Made by a program: the position numbers and the translations under genes | Part shown: positions 53,785 to 63,627 of the stretch, one piece after another | Numbering within the stretch: the first letter of the stretch is position 1 | Layout: the number at the start of each line of letters is the position of its first letter | Assembly: GCF_000763885.1 (NCBI RefSeq) | Contig: NZ_JRKO01000001.1 | Location: 27,501-91,500 of the forward strand | Direction of reading: 5' to 3' | Length of the DNA: 64,000 nucleotides | From: Paracoccus versutus | GTDB taxonomy: Bacteria; Pseudomonadota; Alphaproteobacteria; Rhodobacterales; Rhodobacteraceae | The notes under the pieces: model-generated | Databases searched by the model: none | Seen by the model: only the letters and a program-made list of their open reading frames with translations | What the model was told of the DNA's origin: nothing

Positions 53785-54549
53785 ATGGTCACGTCCTGCA
53801 TCCGTCCCGCCTCGGGGAGATGTGGCGCCCGCCGCCGCATCCTCCTCCTTCTTCTTTCCGGCCTGTTCGTCACAGCCATTGCCCCGCTGCCCGGCCTGGC
53901 GCAGATCGCCGTGATGGGTCGTGCCGTCGCCGTGCATCCGCACGGCGCCCATATCGAAGAGGCTTCGCAGCGGTTCGGCATCCCGGCGGCATGGATCATC
54001 GCCGTGATGCAGGTCGAAAGCGCGGGCAATATGCACGCCATATCGTCTGCCGGCGCGATGGGGCTGATGCAGGTCATGCCCTCGACTTGGGCGGAGCTGC
54101 GCATCCGCCATGCTCTCGGCCGCGACCCCTTCGAGCCGCGCGACAACATCCTCGCGGGCACCGCCTACCTACGCGAGATGTGGGATCGCTACGGCAATGT
54201 TGCCGCGATGCTCGCGGCCTACAATGCCGGTCCCGGTCGCTACGATGAATACCGCGCGACGGCTCGTCCGCTGCCTGCCGAGACGCGCGCCTATGTCGCT
54301 GCTTTGACGCCGATCCTGCTCGGCGAGCGGCCTTCCGGCAGCGGCTCGACGGTCGCTCCGCCGCCCGACTGGCGCGAGGCGGCGCTCTTCGTCGCGCGTG
54401 AAATCGGCGCTTCCGCTGCCGATCCCGCGTCCCCCGACCGCACGCCGGACGATGCCCCTTCGCTCGTCCCGGCGGCACCGGACGCACTCACCGCCTTGCA
54501 GTCGGAGGGGCTGTTCGTCGCCCGCGATGCCGGTGGGGACCGGCCATGA
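53785..54549 (+). CDS. lytic transglycosylase (VirB1/TrbN-type)
   Basis: A 254-aa exported SLT-family enzyme. A signal segment spans about 17-40 (ILLLLLSGLFVTAIAPLPGLAQ). The SLT domain shows the catalytic Glu in AVMQVESAGN (about residue 78), then SSAGAMGLMQVMPSTW and AMLAAYNAGPGRYDEY. It opens peptidoglycan for the mating channel. ATG 53785 has AGGAG 5 bases upstream. A GTG at 53779, overlapping the DUF736 stop, is an alternative start. Confidence 0.9.
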   Translation: MVTSCIRPASGRCGARRRILLLLLSGLFVTAIAPLPGLAQIAVMGRAVAVHPHGAHIEEASQRFGIPAAWIIAVMQVESAGNMHAISSAGAMGLMQVMPSTWAELRIRHALGRDPFEPRDNILAGTAYLREMWDRYGNVAAMLAAYNAGPGRYDEYRATARPLPAETRAYVAALTPILLGERPSGSGSTVAPPPDWREAALFVAREIGASAADPASPDRTPDDAPSLVPAAPDALTALQSEGLFVARDAGGDRP

Positions 54550-54792
54550 GCAGCGGCACCGCAATTCGCATCCCATCGGGCGCTGGCGTGTCATGGAGGG
54601 CGCAGAGGGTGGCGGCAGGCACCACGACCGAAAGATGGCGAGATAAAAGGCCGCACGGTGCGGCTGTGGCGGGCGGTTGTTTTTGTTCAGGTTTCCGGCG
54701 CGTCCCGCACCGTGCGGCGCTGGCGCGCACCGTGCGCTGCGCGCTCCTCTTCCTGATTTTCCTTGATGATTTGCACCGTGCGGGGGCGCCCC
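54550..54792. other. candidate oriT with four palindromic repeats
   Basis: The gap between the transglycosylase and relaxase holds near-palindromes centred on GCAC-N-GTGC: CCGCACGGTGCGG at 54651-54663, CCGCACCGTGCGG at 54705-54717, GCGCACCGTGCGC at 54725-54737 and TGCACCGTGCGG at 54772-54783. A T-rich stretch (TTGTTTTTGTTC) lies between the first two. Repeats just before a MOBP-type relaxase suit an origin of transfer. I could not fix a nick site. Confidence 0.6.
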
Positions 54793-56532
54793 ATGTCCGA
54801 TGACAACGAGTTCCGCATCCGTCCGGGCCGTATCCGCTCGACCCGCGCGCAACAGGCGAGGCCCTTTGTCGCCCAGGCGCTCGCCGCCGCCCAGAAAGCC
54901 GGCGGACGCGTCTCGCGCTCCGGCAAGATCACCTCGGGCAACCGCTCACGCTTCGGGCGCGGTCAGCGCGCCAGCATCCAGGCCAACCGGCTTCTCACCG
55001 GACGCTCGCGCATCGCCGTCATCAAGACCCGCGTGGTTCGCCAAACGGCACGCTCGGCTCCGCTCGGCGCACACCTTAATTATCTGCGCCGCGATGGCGT
55101 GACCCGCGACGGGGAAAAGGCGCGGATGTTCGGCCCGGAAAGGGACGACATGGATGTCGGCGCTTTCGCGGAAAAGTGCCAGGACGACAGGCATCATTTC
55201 CGCTTCATCGTCTCGCCCGAAGACGCGGTGGACATGGCCAATCTGAAGGATCACGCCCGCGAGCTGATGGGGCAGATGGAGAAGGATCTCGGCACGCGCC
55301 TCGATTGGGTCGCCGTCGATCACTGGAACACCGACAATCCCCATATCCATATCATCCTGCGCGGCCGCACCGACGATGGCCAGGACCTGGTGATTTCCCG
55401 CGACTACCTCAAGGAGGGCATGCGCGCCCGTGCGCAGGATCTGGTCACGCAGGAACTCGGGCCCCGCACCGATCTGGAGATCCACCGCAATCTGGAGCGG
55501 CAGGTCGAGGCGGAACGCTGGACGCAGCTCGACCGGCAGCTTGTGCGCGACGCCGGCAAGTCCGGCATCATCGACCTTGCCCCGCTTCCCGACCGCCAGC
55601 CGGACGAGTTTCATACTCTGAAGGTGGGGCGGCTGCGAACCCTTGAAATCCGCGGGCTTGCCGAAGAGATCGGCCTCTCGCAATGGTTCATCAAGCCCGA
55701 AGCCGAAGCGGTCCTGCGTGAACTGGGCGAGCGCGGCGACATCATCAAGCGCATGCACCGTGCCCTGACCGAACGCGGCATCGAACGCGGCTCGGCCAGC
55801 TATGTCCTCGCCGGCGAAAGCCTTGACGTTCCCGTCATCGGCCGCCTGGTCGAGCGCGGCCTCGACGACGAGTTGAAGGGCACCGCTTATGCCGTGGTCG
55901 ACGGCACCGACGGGCGGACCCATCACATCAAGCTGCCGCATCTCGACGCCGCCGGCGACAGTCCGCCCGGTTCCATCGTCGAGTTGCGATCCTGGGAGGA
56001 CCCGCAGGGGCAGCGCCGCGTCGCGCTCGCCGTCCGCGCCGATCTCGATCTTGGTGCGCAAGTCGGCGCCTCGGGCGCGACCTGGCTCGACCGGCAGGCC
56101 ATCGCCCGCGATCCGATCGCGCTGTCGGACAGCGGTTTCGGCGCTGAGGTCCGTCAGGCTCTGGACGAACGCGCTGAACATCTGATCGGCGAGGGCTTTG
56201 CCGAGCGGCAGGGCGGTCGCGTCGTCTTCGCGCGCCGGCTGCTCAGCACCTTGCGCCAACGCGAACTCGACAACCTCGGCGAGAAGCTCGCAACCGAGAC
56301 CGGCATGTCCTTCGAGCGCGCAGCCAGCGGCGAATATGTCGCCGGCTCCTATCGCCAGCGTTTCGCGCTCGCCTCCGGCCGCTTCGCCATGATCGACGAC
56401 GGCCTCGGCTTCCAGCTCGTGCCCTGGTCGCCCTCTCTCGAAAAACAGATCGGCCGTCACGTCTCCGGCGTAGCCCGCGATGATGGCGGCGTAGATTGGG
56501 ACTTCGGGCGCAAGCGCTCCCTCGGCCTTTAG
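54793..56532 (+). CDS. VirD2/TraI-type relaxase (MOBP, DUF3363)
   Basis: A 579-aa conjugative relaxase. The N-terminus is basic. The relaxase domain (about 75-220) has HLNYLRRDGVTRDGE, HHFRFIVSPEDA and the metal motif NPHIHIILRG (His184, His186). The C-terminal DUF3363 region follows (QWFIKPEAEAVLRELGERGDIIKRMHRAL in pieces). It would nick oriT, stay bound to the 5' end and pilot the strand. I chose ATG 54793 because the longer frame from 54763 would run through the repeats. Confidence 0.92.
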   Translation: MSDDNEFRIRPGRIRSTRAQQARPFVAQALAAAQKAGGRVSRSGKITSGNRSRFGRGQRASIQANRLLTGRSRIAVIKTRVVRQTARSAPLGAHLNYLRRDGVTRDGEKARMFGPERDDMDVGAFAEKCQDDRHHFRFIVSPEDAVDMANLKDHARELMGQMEKDLGTRLDWVAVDHWNTDNPHIHIILRGRTDDGQDLVISRDYLKEGMRARAQDLVTQELGPRTDLEIHRNLERQVEAERWTQLDRQLVRDAGKSGIIDLAPLPDRQPDEFHTLKVGRLRTLEIRGLAEEIGLSQWFIKPEAEAVLRELGERGDIIKRMHRALTERGIERGSASYVLAGESLDVPVIGRLVERGLDDELKGTAYAVVDGTDGRTHHIKLPHLDAAGDSPPGSIVELRSWEDPQGQRRVALAVRADLDLGAQVGASGATWLDRQAIARDPIALSDSGFGAEVRQALDERAEHLIGEGFAERQGGRVVFARRLLSTLRQRELDNLGEKLATETGMSFERAASGEYVAGSYRQRFALASGRFAMIDDGLGFQLVPWSPSLEKQIGRHVSGVARDDGGVDWDFGRKRSLGL

Positions 56533-56556
56533 CCTCAACCAGAAAGGACCATCGCA

Positions 56557-58542
56557 ATGTCCGCGACCAAGATCCTCTGGGGACAGATCACCATCGTCTT
56601 CCTCATCATCCTCGCCACCACCTGGGGCGCGACCCAGTATGTCGCCTCGAGCCTCGGTTATCAGGCGCAACTCGGGCCGCCCTGGTTCGTGATGTTCGGC
56701 GTGCCGATCTATTATCCGCCCGCGATCTTCTGGTGGTGGTATTTCTACGAAGCCTATGCGCCGCCGATCTTCGCCAAGGGCGGGATCATCGCGGCATCGG
56801 GCGGCTTCATCGCCATTGCCGTCGCCATCGGCATGTCGGTCTGGCGGGCGCGCGAGGCGAAAAACGTCGCCACCTATGGCTCGGCGCGATGGGCCGGGAA
56901 AGGAGAGATCAAGGCGGCGGGCCTGCTCGATCCCGATGGTGTTGTTCTCGGCCGTTACGAGAAGGACTATCTACGCCATGACGGGCCGGAGCATGTCCTG
57001 TGCTTTGCCCCGACACGTTCGGGCAAAGGCGTCGGCCTCGTCGTCCCGTCGCTGCTGACCTGGCCGGGGTCGGCCATCGTCCACGACATCAAGGGTGAGA
57101 ACTGGCAGCTCACCTCCGGCTTCCGCTCGCAGCACGGCCGCGTGCTGCTCTTCGACCCGACCAACCCGAAATCCTCGGCCTACAATCCGCTGCTGGAAGT
57201 GCGCCGCGGCGAGTGGGAGGTGCGCGACGTCCAGAACATCGCCGACATCCTCGTCGATCCGGAAGGCAGTCTCGACAAGCGCAACCATTGGGAAAAGACC
57301 AGCCATTCGCTGCTGGTGGGCGCCATCCTGCATGTGCTTTACGCCGAACCCGACAAGACCCTGGCAGGTGTGGCCAAATTCCTGTCCGATCCGAAGCGCC
57401 CGGTGGATTCCACGTTGCGCGCCATGATGAAGACCGCGCATCTGGGCGAAGCGGGGCCGCACCCGGTCGTTGCCAGCGCCGCGCGCGAGCTGCGCAACAA
57501 GTCCGAGAACGAGCGCAGCGGCGTGTTGTCGACGGCGATGTCGTTTCTCGGCCTGTATCGCGATCCGGTCGTGGCCGAAGTCACACGCCGCTCCGACTGG
57601 CGCATCAGCGATATTGTGGGAGGCGATCAGCCGGTCACGCTTTACCTCGTCGTGCCGCCCTCCGACATCAACCGCACCAAGCCGCTGATGCGATTGCTGC
57701 TCAATCAGATCGGCCGTCGCCTGACCGAAGACCTGCAGGCGAACGCCGGGCGGCATCGGCTCCTTCTGATGCTGGACGAGTTTCCGGCGCTGGGCAGGCT
57801 CGATTTCTTCGAGACCGCGCTGGCTTTCATGGCCGGCTACGGTCTGAAATCATTCCTGATCGCGCAGTCGCTGAACCAGATCGAGAAAGCCTACGGGCCG
57901 AACAACTCGATCCTCGACAACTGCCATGTCCGCGTCAGCTTCGCCACCAACGACGAGCGCACGGCGAAACGGGTGTCGGATGCGCTCGGCACCGCCACCG
58001 AGATGAAGGCGATGAAGAACTATGCCGGCCATCGCCTGTCGCCCTGGCTCGGGCACCTTATGGTCTCGCGCTCGGAAACCGCGCGCCAGTTGCTGACGCC
58101 GGGCGAGATCATGCAGCTTCCCCCACATGAGGAGATCGTCATGGTGGCGGGCATCCCCCCGATCCGGGCGACGAAGGCGCGCTATTACGAGGACGCCCGG
58201 TTTCGCGAGCGCGTTCTGTCACCGCCTGAATTGAAAGGTCCCGAAGAAACGCGGCCCGACGACTGGACCAAGCTTCCGATCCCGGCGCGACCGGAAGGCG
58301 CCACGGATCACGGCGACCAGAGAACCAATGACGAAGATCCGACCGAATCCGAACGCCGATTGCAGCCTGAACTCAGCCGCGTAAAGCCCGTGGAGAAGAA
58401 AAAGCCCCTCGAGAACGAATTCGAGATCGCGCCGCCCGATGAAGTTGAGGAAGAGGCCATGCAAAATCGGCGCATGATCCGCCAGGTGCAGGGCATTGCC
58501 CGGCAGGTTGCCATGGACCCGAACGACGGCATGGAGCTGTAG
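56557..58542 (+). CDS. traG: TraG/VirD4 type IV coupling ATPase
   Basis: A 661-aa coupling protein. Two or three N-terminal transmembrane helices (about 8-28, 45-65, 73-95) precede the ATPase: Walker A APTRSGKGVGLVVPS (151-165) and Walker B LLLMLDEFPALGRLDF near 405. The C-terminus has conserved MQLPPHEEIVMVAG and a charged tail. It links the relaxosome to the secretion channel. It lies 24 bases after the relaxase gene and just before a copG-like gene. Confidence 0.95.
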   Translation: MSATKILWGQITIVFLIILATTWGATQYVASSLGYQAQLGPPWFVMFGVPIYYPPAIFWWWYFYEAYAPPIFAKGGIIAASGGFIAIAVAIGMSVWRAREAKNVATYGSARWAGKGEIKAAGLLDPDGVVLGRYEKDYLRHDGPEHVLCFAPTRSGKGVGLVVPSLLTWPGSAIVHDIKGENWQLTSGFRSQHGRVLLFDPTNPKSSAYNPLLEVRRGEWEVRDVQNIADILVDPEGSLDKRNHWEKTSHSLLVGAILHVLYAEPDKTLAGVAKFLSDPKRPVDSTLRAMMKTAHLGEAGPHPVVASAARELRNKSENERSGVLSTAMSFLGLYRDPVVAEVTRRSDWRISDIVGGDQPVTLYLVVPPSDINRTKPLMRLLLNQIGRRLTEDLQANAGRHRLLLMLDEFPALGRLDFFETALAFMAGYGLKSFLIAQSLNQIEKAYGPNNSILDNCHVRVSFATNDERTAKRVSDALGTATEMKAMKNYAGHRLSPWLGHLMVSRSETARQLLTPGEIMQLPPHEEIVMVAGIPPIRATKARYYEDARFRERVLSPPELKGPEETRPDDWTKLPIPARPEGATDHGDQRTNDEDPTESERRLQPELSRVKPVEKKKPLENEFEIAPPDEVEEEAMQNRRMIRQVQGIARQVAMDPNDGMEL

Positions 58543-58546
58543 CGCC

Positions 58547-58996
58547 ATGGCCAATCTCCGGAAGAAGAAAAAACTCACCGTCTATCTGGACCCCGATGTC
58601 GAAAAAGCCCTGACCGAGTTTGCCGCGCGGCGGGACCGGTCGCAGTCGATGATCGGCGAGGCGGCCATCGCCTCATTCCTGTCTCCCGACGATGCCGAAC
58701 GCCGAGAGGCGATAATCGCCAAGCGCCTCGATCGACTCGATCGCCGCATGGACCGGCTTGAACGAGACGTCGGCATCGCCGTCGAAAGCCTGGCGGTCTT
58801 CATCCGCTTCTGGGTCAACACCACACCGGCCTTGCCTGAGCCGGCGGCAAAGGCCGCGAAGGCCAAATCAGCGGAGCGATACGAGGCGTTCATCACCGCG
58901 CTCGGTCGCCGCCTCGCACAGGGACCGAAGCTGCGGCAGGAGGTGTCGGAGGATGTGACGGATCAGAGAGTTGAATTTGGCCGCCTTAGTCGTTGA
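58547..58996 (+). CDS. CopG/RHH-domain transfer-region regulator
   Basis: A 149-aa protein with an N-terminal ribbon-helix-helix (KKLTVYLDPDVEKALTEFAARRDRSQSMIGEAAIASFLS in pieces), a charged coiled coil (RLDRLDRRMDRLERDVGIAVE) and a hydrophobic segment (LAVFIRFWVNTTPALP). It is usually followed by trbB in this ICE family, but here trbB is absent. It starts 4 bases after traG and likely regulates the transfer operon. Confidence 0.85.
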   Translation: MANLRKKKKLTVYLDPDVEKALTEFAARRDRSQSMIGEAAIASFLSPDDAERREAIIAKRLDRLDRRMDRLERDVGIAVESLAVFIRFWVNTTPALPEPAAKAAKAKSAERYEAFITALGRRLAQGPKLRQEVSEDVTDQRVEFGRLSR

Positions 58997-59136
58997 CACG
59001 AGTTCCCGCTCCCGGTTGGCTGAGCAGTAACAAGGATCCGCCGGAAGCGGCCTTCGCGACTGTCGCGGTCTTTGGGATTTTCGCGAATTATCCTAAGGTG
59101 ATGGCTGTATATTCACTCGACTTTGGAGGAACAGCC

Positions 59137-59421
59137 TTGAGACTTGCCATTGCCAGCCTGTTCGCCATCGGTCTCGCCGTCCCTGCCTTCGCCCAGACGG
59201 AACCGCCCGCAGATTTTGACGAAGCCGCATGGCAGGCCGAATGGGACGCGGGCGACACGGATGGCGACGGCAAGCTGAGCCGGGAAGAGGCGAAAGCCGG
59301 GAATCCGAACATGACCGATGAAGTCTTCGACCAGATCGACACCGATGGCGACGGTTTCATCAGCCCCGCGGAAGACAAGGCCGCGCTCTTCGAAGCACGC
59401 GGCAAAACCACAAATGAATAG
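59137..59421 (+). CDS. exported EF-hand protein
   Basis: A 94-aa protein with a signal peptide (about 1-19, ending AVPAFA) and two EF-hand loops, DTDGDGKLSREE and DTDGDGFISPAE, so it should bind Ca2+ in the periplasm. I chose TTG 59137 because GGAGGA lies 6 bases upstream and the signal peptide begins there. An ATG at 59101 would add 12 residues. It overlaps the next gene by 8 bases. Its role beside the arsenic genes is unknown. Confidence 0.75.
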   Translation: MRLAIASLFAIGLAVPAFAQTEPPADFDEAAWQAEWDAGDTDGDGKLSREEAKAGNPNMTDEVFDQIDTDGDGFISPAEDKAALFEARGKTTNE

Positions 59422-59989
59422 GGTATGGGCGGGGGCTTTTGGCGCAACGGTGTTTGTCGCGGCAGCATCCGTGGCAGGCGCGGAGGCGCCCACGTCCGCC
59501 AGACCGGCCGGGTTGCCTGAGAACTATGTTCCTGAAATCCCCTCGCATGAGATGGAGCCGGACACCGGCCCGCTTTCGGCCGCCCTACAGGAGCGTTTCC
59601 GCGACCGTATCGCCGGTATCTTCATCGAGCGCGAGCCCGATTTCCATGTCGTCGTCAGGCTAACGGGAGACCGGGATGCGGGCACGCTTCAGTACCAATT
59701 GGGCGAAGATCGGGTGCGTGTCGAAGTCCTGACAGGCGCATCCCATACCGTCGATCAACTGGTCGCCGCGTTGGATGACCGCCAGATGATTACGCGCGTT
59801 CTTCCCGATGGCTACGGCGGATATGTCGATGAGCGCACCGGATATGTGGTTCTTACGGTTCTCCCCGGAACAGAGCTTGCCGGTGGCAGCGAAGCATCCC
59901 TTTCGGCTGCTTTGGGCGTGCCGATCCGCATCATCGAAGGGGAACCCGCTACAATCGGTCCAGCACCACAGCAGCGGGAAGAGCGGTAA
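59414..59989 (+). CDS. exported hypothetical protein
   Basis: A 191-aa protein with a signal peptide (about 1-23, ending SVAGAEA). The mature part has alternating strands and helices (DFHVVVRLTGDRDAGTLQYQL, VRVEVLTGASHTVDQLVAALDD) and recalls small periplasmic ferredoxin-like folds or pro-domains, with no clear family. It is coupled to the EF-hand gene. The two may form a calcium-dependent exported pair, which is inference. Confidence 0.55.
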   Translation: MNRVWAGAFGATVFVAAASVAGAEAPTSARPAGLPENYVPEIPSHEMEPDTGPLSAALQERFRDRIAGIFIEREPDFHVVVRLTGDRDAGTLQYQLGEDRVRVEVLTGASHTVDQLVAALDDRQMITRVLPDGYGGYVDERTGYVVLTVLPGTELAGGSEASLSAALGVPIRIIEGEPATIGPAPQQREER

Positions 59990-60141
59990 TCCATTGCGGC
60001 CCGGATTCCGGGCCGCGACGTGTCGCAAAAATCAGTCGCACAATTTTGACTTTCGCACGCGACATTTGCGACAGAAATTCCCCTGAAAATTCAACGTTGG
60101 CCTGACCTGCTACAAAAATCAGGGATCTTCGTGACGGCTTC

Positions 60142-61368
60142 TCAAAACTTATCGTTGCTTCCCGCTTCTCCTTTGATCGGCCCCCATAACAGCGCGACGA
60201 GGGCGAGATTGGCGATGGCGAGAGCTGCCAGCGCCACAAGAGTTTGATCGGTGCCCCCGACCGAAAGCAGGATCGCACCCACGGTTGGGCCGGCAGCTTG
60301 GGCGACGAGACTGGGCCGGGCAAGCCGCCCCATGATCGGCGCATAGCGGGAAGGTCCGAACAGGGCGAGCGGGAGCGCACCCTTGGCGATCGAGAAGATG
60401 CCATTGCCGGCCCCGTAGAGGATGAGCGACAGGCCGATGATGAGAAAACCTGCCGCGAGCATCGTCACCCCTGCCGCGCTCAGGACGGAGGCGGCCGCGA
60501 GTGTCCAGAAGGGATGATGCCTCCCCCCGCTCGCCATTTCGCCAATTCGGCCGGCGACTTGGGCCGGGCCTATCAGCGCGCCGAGGGCTACAGCTTCGCC
60601 CAGCGACAGCCCGCGTTGCTGCAACAGGGTCAGCAGATGCACCGATATGATGGTGACGCCCAATCCGGCCAGCACCACGATCGCCATCATGATCAGATAG
60701 GCCCGGCGCTCATGGTCGCGCAGCTTGATCGCAGGAGCTTGGTCTTTGCCACCGATCGGCCTGGGCTTGCCGTTGCTCGGAAGGACCAGCAGCACGAGCG
60801 GCAGGCAGATCGCGAGATGAATGCCGGCATAGGCCATGCAGGCCCCGCGCCATCCCAGATGCTCCAGAAACAAGGCCGAGAGCGGCCAGCAGACCGTGCT
60901 TGCGAAGCCGCCCCACAAGGTCAGTGTAGTGATGGCGGATCGCGCGGAACGGCCATAATAGCCCCCGAGCGTGGCAAATGCCGCATCATAAAGGCCGGCC
61001 CCCATGCCGATACCGAGCACGATCCATCCGGCGACGAATACCCATAGGGACGGCGCAGCCGCAAGGATGACGAGGCCGGCAGCGAACAGCAGGCAAGCCA
61101 GAGCAAGGATGGGACGCCCGCCGTGCTGGCCAATGGCGTCACCCACGCGCGGGGAAACGACGCCGGCCGCGAGCAGGCCAATGGAGAGAGCGCCGACGAT
61201 CCATGAAAGCGGCCAACCCGTATCGGCCGCGATCGGGGCGGCGAGAACGGCGAGCAGGTAATAGGAGCTGCCCCATGCAAATATCTGTACGATGCCGAGC
61301 GCGGAGATGACGGGCCACCTTCTCGCGTCGGGAGACAGGCCCGTTTGAGCCGGCAGGTTTGTCGTCAC
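60142..61368 (-). CDS. MFS transporter in the arsenic operon
   Basis: A 408-aa major facilitator with 12 hydrophobic segments. Typical motifs include [14 protein letters not shown] in loop 2-3 and [26 protein letters not shown]. The true start is GTG 61368, which overlaps the arsH stop (GTGA). The longer frame only reads antisense of arsH. It is the last gene of the minus-strand ars operon and may export organoarsenicals or another arsenic form (ArsK/ArsJ-like roles are possible but unproven). Substrate is unknown. Confidence 0.8.
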   Translation of the reverse strand: MTTNLPAQTGLSPDARRWPVISALGIVQIFAWGSSYYLLAVLAAPIAADTGWPLSWIVGALSIGLLAAGVVSPRVGDAIGQHGGRPILALACLLFAAGLVILAAAPSLWVFVAGWIVLGIGMGAGLYDAAFATLGGYYGRSARSAITTLTLWGGFASTVCWPLSALFLEHLGWRGACMAYAGIHLAICLPLVLLVLPSNGKPRPIGGKDQAPAIKLRDHERRAYLIMMAIVVLAGLGVTIISVHLLTLLQQRGLSLGEAVALGALIGPAQVAGRIGEMASGGRHHPFWTLAAASVLSAAGVTMLAAGFLIIGLSLILYGAGNGIFSIAKGALPLALFGPSRYAPIMGRLARPSLVAQAAGPTVGAILLSVGGTDQTLVALAALAIANLALVALLWGPIKGEAGSNDKF

Positions 61369-62081
61369 CGGACGCGCTTGAGCGCCATACGCTCTTCCAG
61401 CTTTTGGGCGGTTTCCTTGCGCTCGCTGTAGCGGTCGGTGAGGTAAGGAGCGACGTCGCGGGTCAGAAGCGTGAACTTCACCAGTTCCTCCATCACATCG
61501 ACCACCCGGTCGTAATAGGATGAAGGCTTCATTCGACCCGCTTCGTCGAACTCCTGATATGCCTTGGCGACCGAGGACTGGTTGGGGATGGTGATCATCC
61601 GCATCCAGCGGCCGAGGACGCGAAGTTGGTTGACGGCGTTGAAACTCTGCGAGCCGCCAGAGACTTGCATCACGGCCAATGTGCGGCCCTGGGTGGGGCG
61701 AACTGCGCCAACCGCGAGCGGTATCCAGTCGATTTGCGCCTTGAGGACTCCGCTCATGGCACCGTGACGTTCGGGGCTGGTCCAGACCTGCCCTTCGGAC
61801 CATTCCGAAAGTTTCCGAAGCTCCTGCACCTTCGGATGATCAACGGGCGCACCATCAGGCAGCGGCAGGCCGTGCGGATCGAACACACGGGTTTCCGCGC
61901 CGAAGTGGTTGAGGAGCCGTTCGGCTTCGAGCGTGAGCAGCTTGCTATAGGAGCGTTCACGCAACGAGCCGTAGAGCAGGAGAATGCGCGGCGGATGAGC
62001 AGAGGGCGTCGTTCGTAGGCGTTCAGCCGATGGGCTGTCGAGCACCGCGCGGACCACATTAGGAAGGTCGGAAACCGTCAT
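61365..62081 (-). CDS. arsH: ArsH organoarsenical/flavin oxidoreductase
   Basis: A 238-aa NADPH-dependent FMN protein. The FMN-binding loop is [15 protein letters not shown], followed by [21 protein letters not shown] and [24 protein letters not shown]. ArsH oxidises trivalent organoarsenicals and reduces flavin or quinones. ATGA overlap with the acr3 stop sets the start at 62081. It is the fourth gene of the operon. Confidence 0.93.
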   Translation of the reverse strand: MTVSDLPNVVRAVLDSPSAERLRTTPSAHPPRILLLYGSLRERSYSKLLTLEAERLLNHFGAETRVFDPHGLPLPDGAPVDHPKVQELRKLSEWSEGQVWTSPERHGAMSGVLKAQIDWIPLAVGAVRPTQGRTLAVMQVSGGSQSFNAVNQLRVLGRWMRMITIPNQSSVAKAYQEFDEAGRMKPSSYYDRVVDVMEELVKFTLLTRDVAPYLTDRYSERKETAQKLEERMALKRVR

Positions 62082-63166
62082 GGCTTGGCCTCGGCCGGAA
62101 CGGCAACGGGCGTCCCTTTCTCGGGAAACCACTTCGCGCCGAGCCTGAGCGCGACATGAACGAGCAGGATCAGTGCGGGCACTTCCACGAGCGGGCCGAT
62201 GACGGCGGCGAAGGCCACCGGCGATGCGAGACCGAATGCCGCGATGGCGACCGCGATGGCCAACTCGAAATTATTGCCGGCAGCGGTGAAGGCGATGGCC
62301 GTGGTGCGCGGATAATCCGCCTCGATCAGCCGGCCCATCGCGAAGCTGATGAGGAACTGGATGACGAAATAAAGCGCCAGGGGAATGGCTATGCGCAGGA
62401 CATCGAGAGGCAGCGACACCACGTCCGCGCCCTTGAGGCTGAACATGGCGACAATGGTGAACAGCAGCGCGGCTAGCGTTATGGGGCTGATGCGCGGCAG
62501 AAATTCGTGCTCATACCAGCCCGCGCCTTTGCGAGCGATGAGGATGCGGCGCGTCAGGAACCCGGCGAGGAAGGGAATGCCGAGATAGATCAGCACCGCT
62601 TCGGTAATGGTCCAGAAGCTCACGTCTATGACGCTGCCCTCAAGGCCGAAGAGGGGTGGCAAGACGGAAAGGAAAAACCACGCATAGGTGGAGAAGAACA
62701 GAATCTGGAATATCGAGTTGAAGGCAACCAGACCGGCGACATATTGATTGTCGCCGCGCGCGAGTTGGTTCCAGACCAGCACCATAGCGATGCAGCGGGC
62801 GAGTCCGATCAGGATCAGTCCTGTCATGTATTCCGGGTGGTCGCGCAGGAAGATCACGGCCAGCGCGAACATCAGCGTCGGGCCGATGATCCAGTTTTGT
62901 ACCAGCGAAAGGATCAGCACTCGCTTGTCGGAAAAGACCCGGTGCAGTTCTTCGTAGCGCACCTTGGCGAGCGGCGGATACATCATCAGGATCAGGCCGA
63001 TGGCGATCGGTATGTTGGTGGTGCCGACCGACATGGCGTTGAGAGCTTCCGGCAAGCCGGTGAATATCGTGCCCAGCACGACGCCGAGTGCCATCGCGGC
63101 GAAAATCCACACCGTCAGATAGCGGTCGAGGAAACCAAGGCGGGAAGCTGGCTTGAGGGAAGCCAT
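62078..63166 (-). CDS. acr3: ACR3-family arsenite efflux permease
   Basis: A 362-aa membrane protein with ten helices. ACR3 landmarks: [39 protein letters not shown] with the conserved functional cysteine, and [19 protein letters not shown]. It exports arsenite formed by the reductases encoded upstream. It lies 27 bases after arsC. Confidence 0.95.
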   Translation of the reverse strand: MASLKPASRLGFLDRYLTVWIFAAMALGVVLGTIFTGLPEALNAMSVGTTNIPIAIGLILMMYPPLAKVRYEELHRVFSDKRVLILSLVQNWIIGPTLMFALAVIFLRDHPEYMTGLILIGLARCIAMVLVWNQLARGDNQYVAGLVAFNSIFQILFFSTYAWFFLSVLPPLFGLEGSVIDVSFWTITEAVLIYLGIPFLAGFLTRRILIARKGAGWYEHEFLPRISPITLAALLFTIVAMFSLKGADVVSLPLDVLRIAIPLALYFVIQFLISFAMGRLIEADYPRTTAIAFTAAGNNFELAIAVAIAAFGLASPVAFAAVIGPLVEVPALILLVHVALRLGAKWFPEKGTPVAVPAEAKP

Positions 63167-63193
63167 CAGTATTCTCCAATCGCAGGCTGAAAG

Positions 63194-63619
63194 TCAGGCG
63201 GAAGCAACGCGCCGTCCATGTTCGTCAATGATCCGCTCGCCATCCTCTTTGACGAACTCGCCCCGTTGTGGGGGCAGCAGATCAAGAACGGCTTCGGACG
63301 GTCGGCAGAGCTTGACCCCTTGGGGGGTGACGACGAGGGGGCGATTGATGAGGATCGGGTGCGCCATCATGGCGTCGAGCAATGCGTCATCGCTCAATTC
63401 TGGATCGCCAAGGCCGAGGTCGGCATAGGGCGTTCCTTTCTCCCGCAAGATCGAGCGGGCCGTCAGGCTGGCGCGCTCGATGAGTTGCGCGAGCAGCGCC
63501 CGTGAGGGCGGGGTTTTCAGATATTCGATGATATGCGGCTCGACGCCGGAATTGCGGATCAGGCCGAGCGTATTGCGCGAGGTGCCGCAATCGGGATTGT
63601 GGTAGACAATGACATCCAT
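63194..63619 (-). CDS. arsC: ArsC arsenate reductase, glutaredoxin-linked type
   Basis: A 141-aa ArsC of the R773 class. The active site is YHNPDCGTSRNTLGLI with Cys11, and arginines that hold arsenate lie in LINRPLVVTPQGVKLCRP. It reduces arsenate to arsenite with glutathione and glutaredoxin. I chose ATG 63619 (MDVIVYHNP) because GAGG lies 6 bases upstream. An earlier in-frame start adds four residues. It is one of two different arsenate reductases here. Confidence 0.93.
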   Translation of the reverse strand: MDVIVYHNPDCGTSRNTLGLIRNSGVEPHIIEYLKTPPSRALLAQLIERASLTARSILREKGTPYADLGLGDPELSDDALLDAMMAHPILINRPLVVTPQGVKLCRPSEAVLDLLPPQRGEFVKEDGERIIDEHGRRVASA

Positions 63620-63627
63620 GGATTGCC

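Noticed and set aside
54546-54803. 85-codon ORF overlapping the transglycosylase stop
   Set aside because: It runs through the palindromic repeats of the candidate oriT, overlaps the relaxase start and has no protein-like features. Treated as open frame in a GC-rich gap.
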